Assembly (NCBI RefSeq): GCF_000702265.1
Contig: NZ_JNKZ01000004.1
Location: forward strand, 558,001 to 622,000
Direction: 5' to 3'
Source of the DNA: Butyrivibrio sp. NC2002
GTDB lineage: Bacteria; Bacillota; Clostridia; Lachnospirales; Lachnospiraceae
Length of the DNA: 64,000 nt
The notes under the pieces are model-generated. The model made no database searches. It had not been told where the DNA came from and was given only the letters and a program-made list of their open reading frames with translations. Below are positions 1 through 7,391 of the stretch, in pieces. A program made the position numbers and the translations under genes. The first letter of the stretch is position 1; every line of letters starts with the position of its first letter.

Positions 1-20
1 TTTTTTATAAGCGCAATGAA

Positions 21-1385
21 TTACATGTGGATAATATTAAGTACGTTTAGTATTGAGCTGATAAGGATTATCACTATAAATACAGGTGCTATATATTTTA
101 TCATGAATTTAAAAATCTTCTTCCTGCGGAATGGATGTCCGTTAAGCTCAACCTCTTCCTCAAGTTTTTCAACTGTCATATATTTAGTCACAAGGAAGCA
201 GATTGCAAGTGCTGCAATAGGCATCATGATTGAGTTTGTAAGGAAATCAAAAAAGTCGAGGAACTGCATTCCAAGGATCCTTACATTAGCAAGCGGACCG
301 TTTCCTAGTGAAGAGAGGCTTCCAAGGAAGATCATAATAACGCCCATAAATACAGTTGCTCTTCTTCTGCTCCACTTGAATTCATCAGTAAAAGTTGATA
401 CCGCACTTTCTGTCAGCGCGATGGCACTTGTCACAGCAGCAAAAAGAACCAGTGCAAAGAATAATACACCTATTACTCTTCCAATTCCTATGCTTGCAAA
501 AATCTTGGGCATCGTAATAAACATTAGTGATGGTCCCTGATTAAGCATTTTTCCGTCACCATCTGAGAATGCGAATACAGCAGGGATTATCATAAGGCTC
601 GCAAGTATAGCGATAGCAGTATCAAATATCTCAACCTGCTTTGTGGATTCATCTATACTTACTTCCTTTTTTACATAAGAACCGAATGTTATAAGTATAC
701 CCATCGCAATTGAAAGCGAATAAAACATCTGACCCATGGCGGTAACTACTGTCATAAATGAAAAATGCTTCACATCAGGAATAAACAGATATTTTACACC
801 CTCAAGCGCACCGGGTCTTGTTACTGTGTACACGCAGATAATAAGTGCAAGTACAACAAGTATCGGCATCATTATCTTGGATACTCTCTCGATTCCGTTT
901 CTTACACCCATGAAAATAACACTAAGCACAAGAAGCGAAAAAATGATAAACCATATCTCTGACCTTACTCCATCTGTAATAAAGCCTGTAAAAAAGTCTT
1001 CACCTGCAACAACCTGCGCGCTTGATACAATATAAGCATACAGGTATTTGCAAACCCAGCCTCCTATAACAGAATAATAAGGAACAATAAGAATTGGTAT
1101 TATCGCATTGATCCAGCCACCTGCGTGCATGAGCTTATTGTCTGAAAGTGCCTCAAATGCACCTACAGGACTCCTTTTAGTGGAACGACCGATCGCGGTT
1201 TCTGCAATGATCATCGTATAACCAAAAGTAACTGCAAGAATAATATAGACAAGAAGGAATATTCCTCCTCCATACTTTGCACAAAGATATGGAAATCTCC
1301 ATATATTACCAAGTCCTACGGATGCTCCGGCTGCTGAAAGGACGAATCCGATCTTTCCGGAAAATGAACTTCTTTTCTCTTTCAA
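21..1385 (-). CDS. Sodium:neurotransmitter symporter (NSS/SNF) family transporter
   Basis: Predicted sodium-coupled amino-acid (or related amine) importer of the NSS/LeuT-like family, acting in the cytoplasmic membrane. The N-terminal part carries the family hallmark of a GKIGF segment, an AAGASVGLGN stretch and WRFPYL, which in LeuT-like proteins form the broken helix that binds Na+ and substrate. The rest is hydrophobic with about 11 membrane segments, and the length (about 454 residues) suits bacterial members. The start is placed at TTG 1385, because a GGAGG ribosome site lies 8 bases upstream; a TTG five codons earlier would overlap that site. An extended -10 element (TGATATAAT, 1417-1425) precedes it. 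The gene is monocistronic and divergent from the GIY-YIG gene. The substrate cannot be read from sequence. Confidence 0.9.
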   Translation of the reverse strand: MKEKRSSFSGKIGFVLSAAGASVGLGNIWRFPYLCAKYGGGIFLLVYIILAVTFGYTMIIAETAIGRSTKRSPVGAFEALSDNKLMHAGGWINAIIPILIVPYYSVIGGWVCKYLYAYIVSSAQVVAGEDFFTGFITDGVRSEIWFIIFSLLVLSVIFMGVRNGIERVSKIMMPILVVLALIICVYTVTRPGALEGVKYLFIPDVKHFSFMTVVTAMGQMFYSLSIAMGILITFGSYVKKEVSIDESTKQVEIFDTAIAILASLMIIPAVFAFSDGDGKMLNQGPSLMFITMPKIFASIGIGRVIGVLFFALVLFAAVTSAIALTESAVSTFTDEFKWSRRRATVFMGVIMIFLGSLSSLGNGPLANVRILGMQFLDFFDFLTNSIMMPIAALAICFLVTKYMTVEKLEEEVELNGHPFRRKKIFKFMIKYIAPVFIVIILISSILNVLNIIHM

Positions 1386-1416
1386 AATACTGACCTCCAA
1401 ATAAAAATACGCTTGA

Positions 1417-1425
1417 ATTATATCA
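1417..1425 (-). promoter_or_regulatory. Extended -10 promoter of the NSS transporter
   Basis: On the minus strand the sequence TGATATAAT is a perfect TGnTATAAT extended -10 box about 30 bases before the chosen TTG start. No good -35 hexamer is seen at 17 bases, which extended -10 promoters tolerate. Confidence 0.5.
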
Positions 1426-1535
1426 GATTTTTATACAGTATGGTCTTAATTTTTGTTTTACATTAAAATGTTGTACAGATTCTTGTTTTTTCAAAAAATA
1501 CGGGAATATAGAGAAATGTGAAAAAGGACAGATCT

Positions 1536-1781
1536 ATGCATTATACTTATATCGTTAAATGCGCAGATAACACACTATACTGCGGATACACCAACAATCT
1601 GGAAAAAAGAATAGCAGACCACAATGCAGGAAAAGGCGCAAAATACACAAAGTCCCGTCTTCCTGTTACCCTGGTCTATCATGAAGAATTTGAAACAAAA
1701 GAGCAGGCAATGAGCCGTGAATGGCACATAAAGCAGCTTAGCAGAAAGGCAAAGCTTTCCCTTATCCAAGGAAAGTCTTGA
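1536..1781 (+). CDS. GIY-YIG domain protein (UPF0213/YhbQ-like)
   Basis: Small single-domain GIY-YIG protein of about 81 residues, the size of the UPF0213/YhbQ group. The motif appears as HYTYIVKC followed by LYCGYTN, with a conserved Arg-rich segment ([20 protein letters not shown]) and a later Glu in [12 protein letters not shown], matching the catalytic fold of these nucleases. The exact cellular substrate of this group is not settled; roles in DNA repair or structure-specific cleavage have been proposed. ATG 1536 is preferred because AAGGA lies 7 bases upstream; an in-frame GTG at 1518 has no comparable ribosome site. It stands alone, upstream of tRNA-Pro. Confidence 0.88.
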   Translation: MHYTYIVKCADNTLYCGYTNNLEKRIADHNAGKGAKYTKSRLPVTLVYHEEFETKEQAMSREWHIKQLSRKAKLSLIQGKS

Positions 1782-1839
1782 CATCACATCAGCCTTATTG
1801 TAATATACAATTTGCTGTTAATTATTTCTATTAGTTAAC

Positions 1840-1912
1840 GGGGCGTGGCTCAGTTTGGTAGAGCGCGGCGTTCGGGACGCCGAGGTCGCAGGTTCGAATC
1901 CTGTCGCCCCGA
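1840..1912 (+). tRNA. tRNA-Pro (anticodon CGG)
   Basis: A 73-base cloverleaf: acceptor CGGGGCG pairs perfectly with CGCCCCG (1905-1911), discriminator A at 1912. The D stem is GCTC/GAGC, the anticodon stem CGGCG/CGCCG encloses loop TTCGGGA with anticodon CGG, and the T arm has TTCGAAT. No 3' CCA is encoded; a T-run follows directly and probably ends transcription. Confidence 0.95.
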
Positions 1913-2180
1913 TTTTTTTATGCCTTTTTCTAACTTTTTCCATTTTTCCCAAGTTTAACTGAATGCGAATACTTGATGAAGAAGAAAGCATCAAGTACGG
2001 CATAAAATATTCCGAATCCAAGAAAGACACCTGTCAGTTCAAGTTTGAACATAAACATGTTTCAAATCGTGCAGAAACACGATTTGAATTCTACCATGAA
2101 TATGAAAAAACAGAAAGAACGATATTTTTGAAAAAATATTTTTTTAAGTGATATGTTTTAATGCTCTGAATCGTATTATA
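1913..2180 (+). other. Non-coding stretch with four inverted repeats
   Basis: The gap between tRNA-Pro and the 70-residue gene runs from 1913 to 2221. It holds stacked inverted repeats: TACTTGATG/CATCAAGTA (1970-1978 and 1989-1997), GTTCAA/TTGAAC around 2037-2050, a perfect 11-bp hairpin TTCAAATCGTG/CACGATTTGAA with a 6-base loop (2061-2071 and 2078-2088), and an AT-rich hairpin ATATTTTT/AAAAATAT followed by T residues near 2122-2145. A 62-codon open frame crosses it but has no ribosome site and a composition dictated by the repeats, so I do not call it a gene. The stretch could be a structured leader, a small RNA or a decayed element. Confidence 0.4.
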
Positions 2181-2198
2181 TTTAGAAGGCCTTCTAAA
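2181..2198. promoter_or_regulatory. Perfect 18-bp palindrome, candidate operator
   Basis: TTTAGAAGGCCTTCTAAA is a perfect 9+9 palindrome just after a possible -10 hexamer (TATTAT, 2174-2179) and 23 bases before the start of the next gene. That position is typical of a repressor site. The cognate regulator is unknown. Confidence 0.45.
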
Positions 2199-2221
2199 CA
2201 ATACAGAAAGAGAGTTTTGAC

Positions 2222-2434
2222 ATGGAGGAAAAAGAAGCAAGGCGGATATTGGAAACATATGCTGACATGATACTTAGAATCAGCTATGGTTCGGATCAGG
2301 AGGAGACACAAATGATCACAAACCTTTCATTTGATGTTGATGGCGTTCACTACTGTCTTATGACTTTCGACACAACCCTTACTGTTGATGATCTTTTTGA
2401 TATGGCTGAAGAGCTTATAACTGAGGGGAAGTAA
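2222..2434 (+). CDS. Small protein, possible sigma/anti-sigma remnant fusion
   Basis: A 70-residue acidic protein not recognised as a known family. Residues 1-25 (EEKEARRILETYADMILRIS and following) resemble the first helix of ECF sigma factor region 2, where RILETY-DMIYRIAY patterns are common. Residues about 33-67 (FDVDGVHYCLMTFDTTLT followed by DLFDMAEELI) resemble the end of DUF4367-type anti-sigma proteins. One reading is an in-frame deletion that joined the start of a sigma gene to the end of its anti-sigma gene; this is inference from pattern only. An AAAGAGAG-like ribosome site precedes ATG 2222, and a strong terminator follows, so the gene is probably expressed as its own unit. Confidence 0.5.
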   Translation: MEEKEARRILETYADMILRISYGSDQEETQMITNLSFDVDGVHYCLMTFDTTLTVDDLFDMAEELITEGK

Positions 2435-2450
2435 TAAACTAGCTTCTTGC

Positions 2451-2484
2451 AGAGAGCTACCTAAATATTGGTAGCTCTCTTTTT
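2451..2484 (+). terminator. Rho-independent terminator
   Basis: AGAGAGCTACC (2451-2461) pairs perfectly with GGTAGCTCTCT (2470-2480), followed by TTTT. It ends the 70-residue gene and separates it from the LytTR operon. Confidence 0.85.
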
Positions 2485-2591
2485 GGAATTGGATTCCGTA
2501 AAATAGCAATATTCTGCTTTTTTCAGTGCCGCAATTGTATATAATAAAATTATGTAAAAGCTACTGATTTCTTGACCTGAACGGAGATCAC

Positions 2592-3032
2592 ATGAAAATT
2601 GATATTCAGAAAATTGAAACCGGTGAAGACAGTATAGTAATTCGATACAAAAAAATAACTCCCGAAATGCAAAGGATAATCGGTATTTTGGAAAAATCCG
2701 ATCATAAACTTTGGGGTAAAACCGAAAACGGTTCAGTGAGCATAAATATTTACGACCTTCTGTACCTTGAATCCGTGGATGATAAACTGTTTGCATATAC
2801 CGGAAATACAGTCGTCAGACTCGATGGCACACTTAACGCATTTATGATGGACATTGCTGATGAAAGCTTTTTTAGATGCAGCAAATCAATGGTCATAAAT
2901 GTAAATAAGGTAAAAGCCTTAAAGAGCCTTTCATCCAACAGAATAGATGCAACGATGGAAAGTGGCGAGCATATAATTATTTCAAGAAGATATGCTTCAG
3001 ATTTTAGAAGGCTTTTGAAAGGAGGCAGATAA
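2592..3032 (+). CDS. LytTR-family DNA-binding transcriptional regulator
   Basis: A 146-residue stand-alone LytTR regulator. The LytTR domain fills about residues 45-143: INIYDLLYLESVDDKLFAY, then FFRCSKSMVINVNKVKAL and a final strand pair ending in ISRRYASDFRR, the typical beta-rich DNA-binding fold. There is no receiver domain. It abuts the next gene (stop at 3032, ATG at 3033), a DUF3021 membrane protein. This pairing is that of LytTR regulatory systems such as HdrRM/BrsRM of streptococci, in which the membrane protein restrains the regulator. A TATAAT box lies at 2540-2545 and GGAG precedes the start. The likely targets are its own operon and the adjacent ABC exporter (inference). Confidence 0.9.
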   Translation: MKIDIQKIETGEDSIVIRYKKITPEMQRIIGILEKSDHKLWGKTENGSVSINIYDLLYLESVDDKLFAYTGNTVVRLDGTLNAFMMDIADESFFRCSKSMVINVNKVKALKSLSSNRIDATMESGEHIIISRRYASDFRRLLKGGR

Positions 3033-3497
3033 ATGAAAGAGAAAAAGAAATTATCATTATGGGAGCTTTATCTTACAAAAGAAATCGGAATTGAGTTCAA
3101 GGCTTGTCTTTATTTCTTTGCCTTTTTATTTTTCTACTGCACATACCGGGTAATAAACGGCATATATGATGCAAGTATTCTTCATATGACTGAGCTTATC
3201 CTTATCTGCTATGTCATTGGATACATTCAGGTATATCTTTTATGGAATTTTGATGAAGCTGATAAACTCGGGATAAAAGAGGTCATCGGAATGGTAATCT
3301 GTACCGCAGTATATTGTGCTCTCTCATTGCTTTTTAACTGGTTTTCCAAGAGCATACTTGTTACCGCACTCTTTGCTGCTTACATTTTACTTGTGTATTT
3401 TTGCGTATATCTTATCTACAAATATAAGCGGGAAATAGATGATAAAAAGCTAAATGAAGACCTCAAATTTTTCCAGACAAAGCATAAAAGTGAATGA
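3033..3497 (+). CDS. DUF3021 family membrane protein, partner of LytTR regulator
   Basis: A 154-residue integral membrane protein with four predicted helices: about 24-41 (ACLYFFAFLFFYCTYRV), 50-70 (MTELILICYVIGYIQVYLLW), 83-102 and 108-130, followed by a charged cytoplasmic tail. Arrangement and the LLWNFDEADKL motif after helix 2 fit DUF3021. In LytTR regulatory systems the membrane protein acts as an antagonist of the regulator; that role is inferred here from the abutting gene order. An AAAGGAGG ribosome site lies inside the end of the regulator gene, so translation of the two is probably coupled. A terminator follows. Confidence 0.85.
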   Translation: MKEKKKLSLWELYLTKEIGIEFKACLYFFAFLFFYCTYRVINGIYDASILHMTELILICYVIGYIQVYLLWNFDEADKLGIKEVIGMVICTAVYCALSLLFNWFSKSILVTALFAAYILLVYFCVYLIYKYKREIDDKKLNEDLKFFQTKHKSE

Positions 3498-3519
3498 TAG
3501 AGGATAAATAGTGCATCTT

Positions 3520-3547
3520 ACGGGAACAGTTATTGTTCCCGTTTTTT
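3520..3547 (+). terminator. Rho-independent terminator after LytTR-DUF3021
   Basis: ACGGGAACA (3520-3528) pairs with TGTTCCCGT (3533-3541) and is followed by a run of T. It sits between the DUF3021 gene and the ABC genes, so the ABC pair may have its own promoter or be reached by read-through. Confidence 0.8.
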
Positions 3548-3588
3548 GTTTTTGATATGAATAAAGTATAGAAGCAAGGAGGTGCAGG

Positions 3589-4281
3589 ATGAAAGAAAAC
3601 GTGATTGAAATAAGCAATCTTACAAAGAGTTACAAAAAAAACAGAGGTGTCATTGATGTCTCACTATCTGTAAAAGAAGGGGATATTTTTGGCTTCATTG
3701 GCCCAAACGGCGCGGGAAAATCAACAACTATCCGCTCTATGCTTGGATTTCTAAAAATAGATTCAGGAAATATTAAGATACTTGGCATGGATAGCATAAA
3801 AGATCATGAAAAGATATTAAAGGAAGTTGGATACATGCCCTCTGAAGCCTGGTTCTACGATTCAATGAAGGTTTCAGACGTGATCAAATATGCAGCCGAT
3901 GTCAGGGGTATTGACTGCAGTAGTGAAGCGCAAATGCTATGCGAAAGACTAAAAGTTGATACAGCAAAGAAGATAAAGGAGCTTTCTTACGGAAACAGAA
4001 AAAAGGTAAGCATTGTCTGCGCGATGCAGCACAGACCAAAGCTCTTTATCTTCGATGAACCTACAGGTGGGCTGGATCCTCTTATACAGAAGAAGTTTTT
4101 TCAGCTGATAAACGAATATGTGGATCAGGGAGCAACCTGTCTGTTATCTACACATGTTCTGTCTGAGGTTGACAAGTACTGCAAAACTGCAGCAATTATG
4201 CGTGAGGGAAGGCTCACAATGCTTGAAACACCACATATAGACGATGAAACATTCCTTAGCTTCTATGAAGATGCTGAATAA
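3589..4281 (+). CDS. ABC transporter ATP-binding protein
   Basis: A 230-residue nucleotide-binding subunit that energises the permease encoded next. Walker A is GPNGAGKST (residues 38-46), the signature is the variant LSYGNRKKV, Walker B is KLFIFDEPTGGLDP, and the H-loop His is in LLSTHVLSEV. The short length and IGPNGAGKSTTIRSMLGFLKI-type N-terminus match the DRA/CcmA-like group that pairs with ABC-2 permeases in export of drugs, peptides or lipids. A GGAGG ribosome site precedes ATG 3589. It lies just after a LytTR-DUF3021 pair, which often controls such exporters. Substrate unknown. Confidence 0.92.
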   Translation: MKENVIEISNLTKSYKKNRGVIDVSLSVKEGDIFGFIGPNGAGKSTTIRSMLGFLKIDSGNIKILGMDSIKDHEKILKEVGYMPSEAWFYDSMKVSDVIKYAADVRGIDCSSEAQMLCERLKVDTAKKIKELSYGNRKKVSIVCAMQHRPKLFIFDEPTGGLDPLIQKKFFQLINEYVDQGATCLLSTHVLSEVDKYCKTAAIMREGRLTMLETPHIDDETFLSFYEDAE

Positions 4282-4352
4282 AACAAACTATAGAAAAACT
4301 TGAACTAACAAGTAATCACGTAAAATTGTCAGCATTATTTTAGGAGGATAAT

Positions 4353-5144
4353 ATGAAATCTGTATTAAAAAGAGAATTACTACTTAACATGAAGAACCTG
4401 CTTATATGGAGCCTGTCAGTTGGAATACTCGGTCTTACCTGTATCCTTATGTACCAGTCAATGGAGGGCGAGATGAAGGATATGGCTGATGCCTTCTCCA
4501 ATATGGGCGCTTTTTCAGAAGCCTTTGGTATGAGCACACTTAGCATAGCCACTCTTAAAGGCTATTTTGCTACTGAGATAGGAGCTGTTCACGGCCTTGG
4601 TAGTGCTATGTTTTCAGCAATTGTCGCAATCAGCATCATATCAAAAGAGGAAGATGCACATACAGGAGAATTCCTGTTTTCACTGCCTCTTTCAAGAAAA
4701 AAGATACTTCTTGCAAAGGCAATCTGCGTTGCGATCATGCTTATAGTTTTTACAGCGATATGCACCCTGTTTTACCTCGCCGGATTTGCATATCTTGGTG
4801 AAGAGATGCCAATCAAAGAATTTATGACCTTTATGGGCAGGCAGCTGCTTATGAATGCGGAAATTGCCGGTATCTGCTTTGGCCTGTCATCTCTTGCAGG
4901 GAAAAACAGAATAGGGCTCGGCCTTGGAGCTGCTCTTTTCTTCTATGCTTATGATGTACTTGGCAGAGTAATTCCTGATTTAAAGGATTACCTTTTTATA
5001 GGCCCCTTCTCTTATGCAAATGCAGCGGAAATATTCACAGATGCTCAGTTACCGAAAAAAGCTATAGTTCTTGGTATAGTTTTTCTTATCTGCGGAATAT
5101 CATTTGCATTTTGGAATTATGACAAAAGAGATTTGGCAGCATAA
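4353..5144 (+). CDS. ABC-2 type transporter permease
   Basis: A 263-residue permease with about six membrane helices and a long segment between the first and second (MEGEMKDMADAFSNMGAF). The region SKEEDAHTGEFLFSLPLSRKKILLAKAI is the conserved cytoplasmic coupling segment of ABC-2 permeases of the bacitracin/gliding-motility type. AGGAGG lies a few bases before ATG 4353. It pairs with the ATPase upstream, 71 bases away, and is closed by a GC-rich terminator shared with the convergent NHLM operon. Confidence 0.88.
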   Translation: MKSVLKRELLLNMKNLLIWSLSVGILGLTCILMYQSMEGEMKDMADAFSNMGAFSEAFGMSTLSIATLKGYFATEIGAVHGLGSAMFSAIVAISIISKEEDAHTGEFLFSLPLSRKKILLAKAICVAIMLIVFTAICTLFYLAGFAYLGEEMPIKEFMTFMGRQLLMNAEIAGICFGLSSLAGKNRIGLGLGAALFFYAYDVLGRVIPDLKDYLFIGPFSYANAAEIFTDAQLPKKAIVLGIVFLICGISFAFWNYDKRDLAA

Positions 5145-5146
5145 AC

Positions 5147-5174
5147 AAGGCGCGGAGACTAAAGTCCGCGCCTT
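5147..5174. terminator. Bidirectional terminator
   Basis: AAGGCGCGGA (5147-5156) pairs with TCCGCGCCTT (5165-5174). It lies between the convergent permease and NHLM exporter genes and can serve both strands. Confidence 0.8.
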
Positions 5175-5177
5175 ATC

Positions 5178-7364
5178 TTATTCTTCGTCCACTTGCTGGC
5201 GCTTAACAAGCTCAGCAAAGTAGCCACTTTTTTTGATCAGTTCCTCATAAGTCCCGTCTTCAACAATTTTTCCGCCGTCGAGGACAATTATCCTGTCACA
5301 ATTTTTGATCGTAGAGAGTCTATGAGCAATTACGATCCTTGTACAATTAAGACTATCAAGTGCATCTGACACTTTTTTCTGTGTGATATTATCAAGGGCG
5401 CTTGTCGCTTCATCAAACATAAGTATTGACGGTTTTGGAGCTATCGCCCTTGCTATCATAAGCCTTTGTTTCTGTCCTCCCGATATTCCTCCTGAGCCCT
5501 CGGTTATTACTGTAAACATGCCCATAGGCATTGCTCTTATGTCATCTGCCATTCCGGCTAGCTCTGCTGCCTCCCAGGCTTCATCCAGTGTAAGTTCAGG
5601 GTTTGATATGGTTATATTGGAATAGATATCTCCCATAAATAGAGAGCCTGTCTGCATAACCGTGCCGATCTTACTCCTTAGTGACTTAAGATCAATGGAT
5701 TTCATGTCTTTCCCGTCATAGTAGATCGCACCTCTGCTTGGATGTTCAAATCCCAGCAGCAGTCGCATCAGAGTAGATTTTCCGCAGCCTGTTTTTCCGG
5801 TTATCGCAACATATTGTCCGGGTTTTATCTTTAAACTGATCCCGTCAAGAACAAAGGGCATATCTTCTGTATATCTGAATTTCAGATTGCTTATCTCTAT
5901 GTTTCCCGTAAGCTTTTCTATAACCGGTTTGTTTTCAGATACTTCAGGCTCAGCTTCCATAATAGGTCTTACCATCTCAAGAATAGGATCGATCCTTGCA
6001 ATCTCCGCAACCATTCCTGAAAAGGCAACAAATGCGCCGTTTACCATTCCAAAAGCAGCATTAAAAGCATAGTATTCCGGAATACCGATGTGACTTTTTA
6101 TCGCAATGCCATATATGATTATTGTTCCTATAAGAGATATAGCTGTTGTCAAAACGGTGCTTACTTTTACGAAAAGAGGCGGATCGTATTTATATCCTGC
6201 CTGATCGGAATATGCCCTGCCCCATCTGGCAAAAGCCCTTCTCTCTGCACCTGCAAGCTTTATCTTTTCAATGCCTGATATAAGTGCATAGGCTAGGCCG
6301 CTCTCCTTTACCTCCAGATTCATCTGTATCCTGTTAATTCTGGCAGCGGCAAAAACCGAAGTTATATTTATGATAGTTGCAAGGATCACAACCGAAAGTG
6401 CCGGAAATGCAAGTGCCGGCGCGAACGAATATATCTGAGCGATATATATAAATGATAATATCAACGTAGTTACAGTTGACATTGCAGTACTCAGCATCTG
6501 CGTAACAAGGATATTCATGTAGCCTGTTCGTTGCGAAATATCTCCTGATGCATAATCTTTAAAAAAGCTGTTTGGAAGCATCAAAAGCCTCATCATGGTT
6601 GCCGACTCAACGCTTAGATTAAGCTTTAGCGCTATTCTTTCAAGAAAAAGATCTCTTATCGTCCCAAACAAAAGATTACTTATGGAAACGCATATCATGA
6701 AAACCGAAATAGCTATAAGTGCTCTCATATTTGAAGAAACAGCTACATCCGCAAAGAGACTTTTGTTTATTACAGGAATAAGCATTCCGACAATCGACGC
6801 GATAACTGAATAGATAAGATAAGCATATAGGCTTCCTTTATCTGTATTTTCAATGATGAAGGTGATAAGGTCTTTTATCCTCATTTTTCTCATTGGAAAT
6901 GGCTTATAGAATACTATTGCTTCATCCGAAATAAGTTTTTCCGATCTGCTGTTTATCTTTACATATCTTCCGGTCTCATAGTCCATGTATTTATATCCGG
7001 TCATTCCGGAAGGAATAAGGGCAACAGGTTTTCCGCTATCTCTTAGCACGGAAAGCATCGCTCCTGATGCGTCTCTGTGCCATCCCTTTTTCAGGACAAC
7101 CTCCCTTGTCATGATTCCGTAGGGTCTAAGCAGGTATTCCAATATCTCATCGATCGAATTAAGTTTATCGGGAACTTCTCTGGCTGACACGTGATAATAC
7201 TTTAGAATTGAGCTGATCGCATCCTTGGTCTGCTCTCTCTCGTCATGAAGTGATGCCGTCAGCTTTTTCCCCATAACTGAACCCGCAATTCTAAGACATG
7301 TATCCTCAAAGGCTTCCATGTCTGCTCTTTCTCTCATTTCAATTTGTTCGTCAAACCAGTTCAT
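5178..7364 (-). CDS. NHLM-type bacteriocin export ABC transporter, membrane/ATPase protein
   Basis: A 728-residue ABC half-transporter of the NHLM bacteriocin system. An N-terminal region of about 150 residues has no peptidase motif and is followed by six membrane helices (about 175-455) and an NBD: Walker A GKTGCGKST, Q-loop, signature ISGGQKQRLMIARA, Walker B ILMFDEATSALD, H-loop in VIAHRLST. This domain order is that of the second ATPase of NHLM clusters, which works with a C39-peptidase ABC protein and a HlyD-like protein to process and export NHLP-leader peptides. AGGGGA precedes the ATG. It is the last gene of a three-gene operon; the gap to the previous gene is 27 bases. Confidence 0.87.
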   Translation of the reverse strand: MNWFDEQIEMRERADMEAFEDTCLRIAGSVMGKKLTASLHDEREQTKDAISSILKYYHVSAREVPDKLNSIDEILEYLLRPYGIMTREVVLKKGWHRDASGAMLSVLRDSGKPVALIPSGMTGYKYMDYETGRYVKINSRSEKLISDEAIVFYKPFPMRKMRIKDLITFIIENTDKGSLYAYLIYSVIASIVGMLIPVINKSLFADVAVSSNMRALIAISVFMICVSISNLLFGTIRDLFLERIALKLNLSVESATMMRLLMLPNSFFKDYASGDISQRTGYMNILVTQMLSTAMSTVTTLILSFIYIAQIYSFAPALAFPALSVVILATIINITSVFAAARINRIQMNLEVKESGLAYALISGIEKIKLAGAERRAFARWGRAYSDQAGYKYDPPLFVKVSTVLTTAISLIGTIIIYGIAIKSHIGIPEYYAFNAAFGMVNGAFVAFSGMVAEIARIDPILEMVRPIMEAEPEVSENKPVIEKLTGNIEISNLKFRYTEDMPFVLDGISLKIKPGQYVAITGKTGCGKSTLMRLLLGFEHPSRGAIYYDGKDMKSIDLKSLRSKIGTVMQTGSLFMGDIYSNITISNPELTLDEAWEAAELAGMADDIRAMPMGMFTVITEGSGGISGGQKQRLMIARAIAPKPSILMFDEATSALDNITQKKVSDALDSLNCTRIVIAHRLSTIKNCDRIIVLDGGKIVEDGTYEELIKKSGYFAELVKRQQVDEE

Positions 7365-7391
7365 CCAGATTCCCCTAAAACAATTTTTAGT

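Noticed and set aside
1818-2030. 70-codon minus-strand frame across tRNA-Pro
   Set aside because: It lies over the tRNA gene and its residues are a translation of the tRNA complement, a familiar artefact.
1963-2151. 62-codon open frame between tRNA-Pro and the 70-residue gene
   Set aside because: No ribosome site, and its sequence is made of inverted repeats; more likely structured non-coding DNA.
2592-5144. LytTR-DUF3021-ABC cluster as a new system
   Set aside because: It matches the known LytTR regulatory system layout with a membrane antagonist; reported as a known type.
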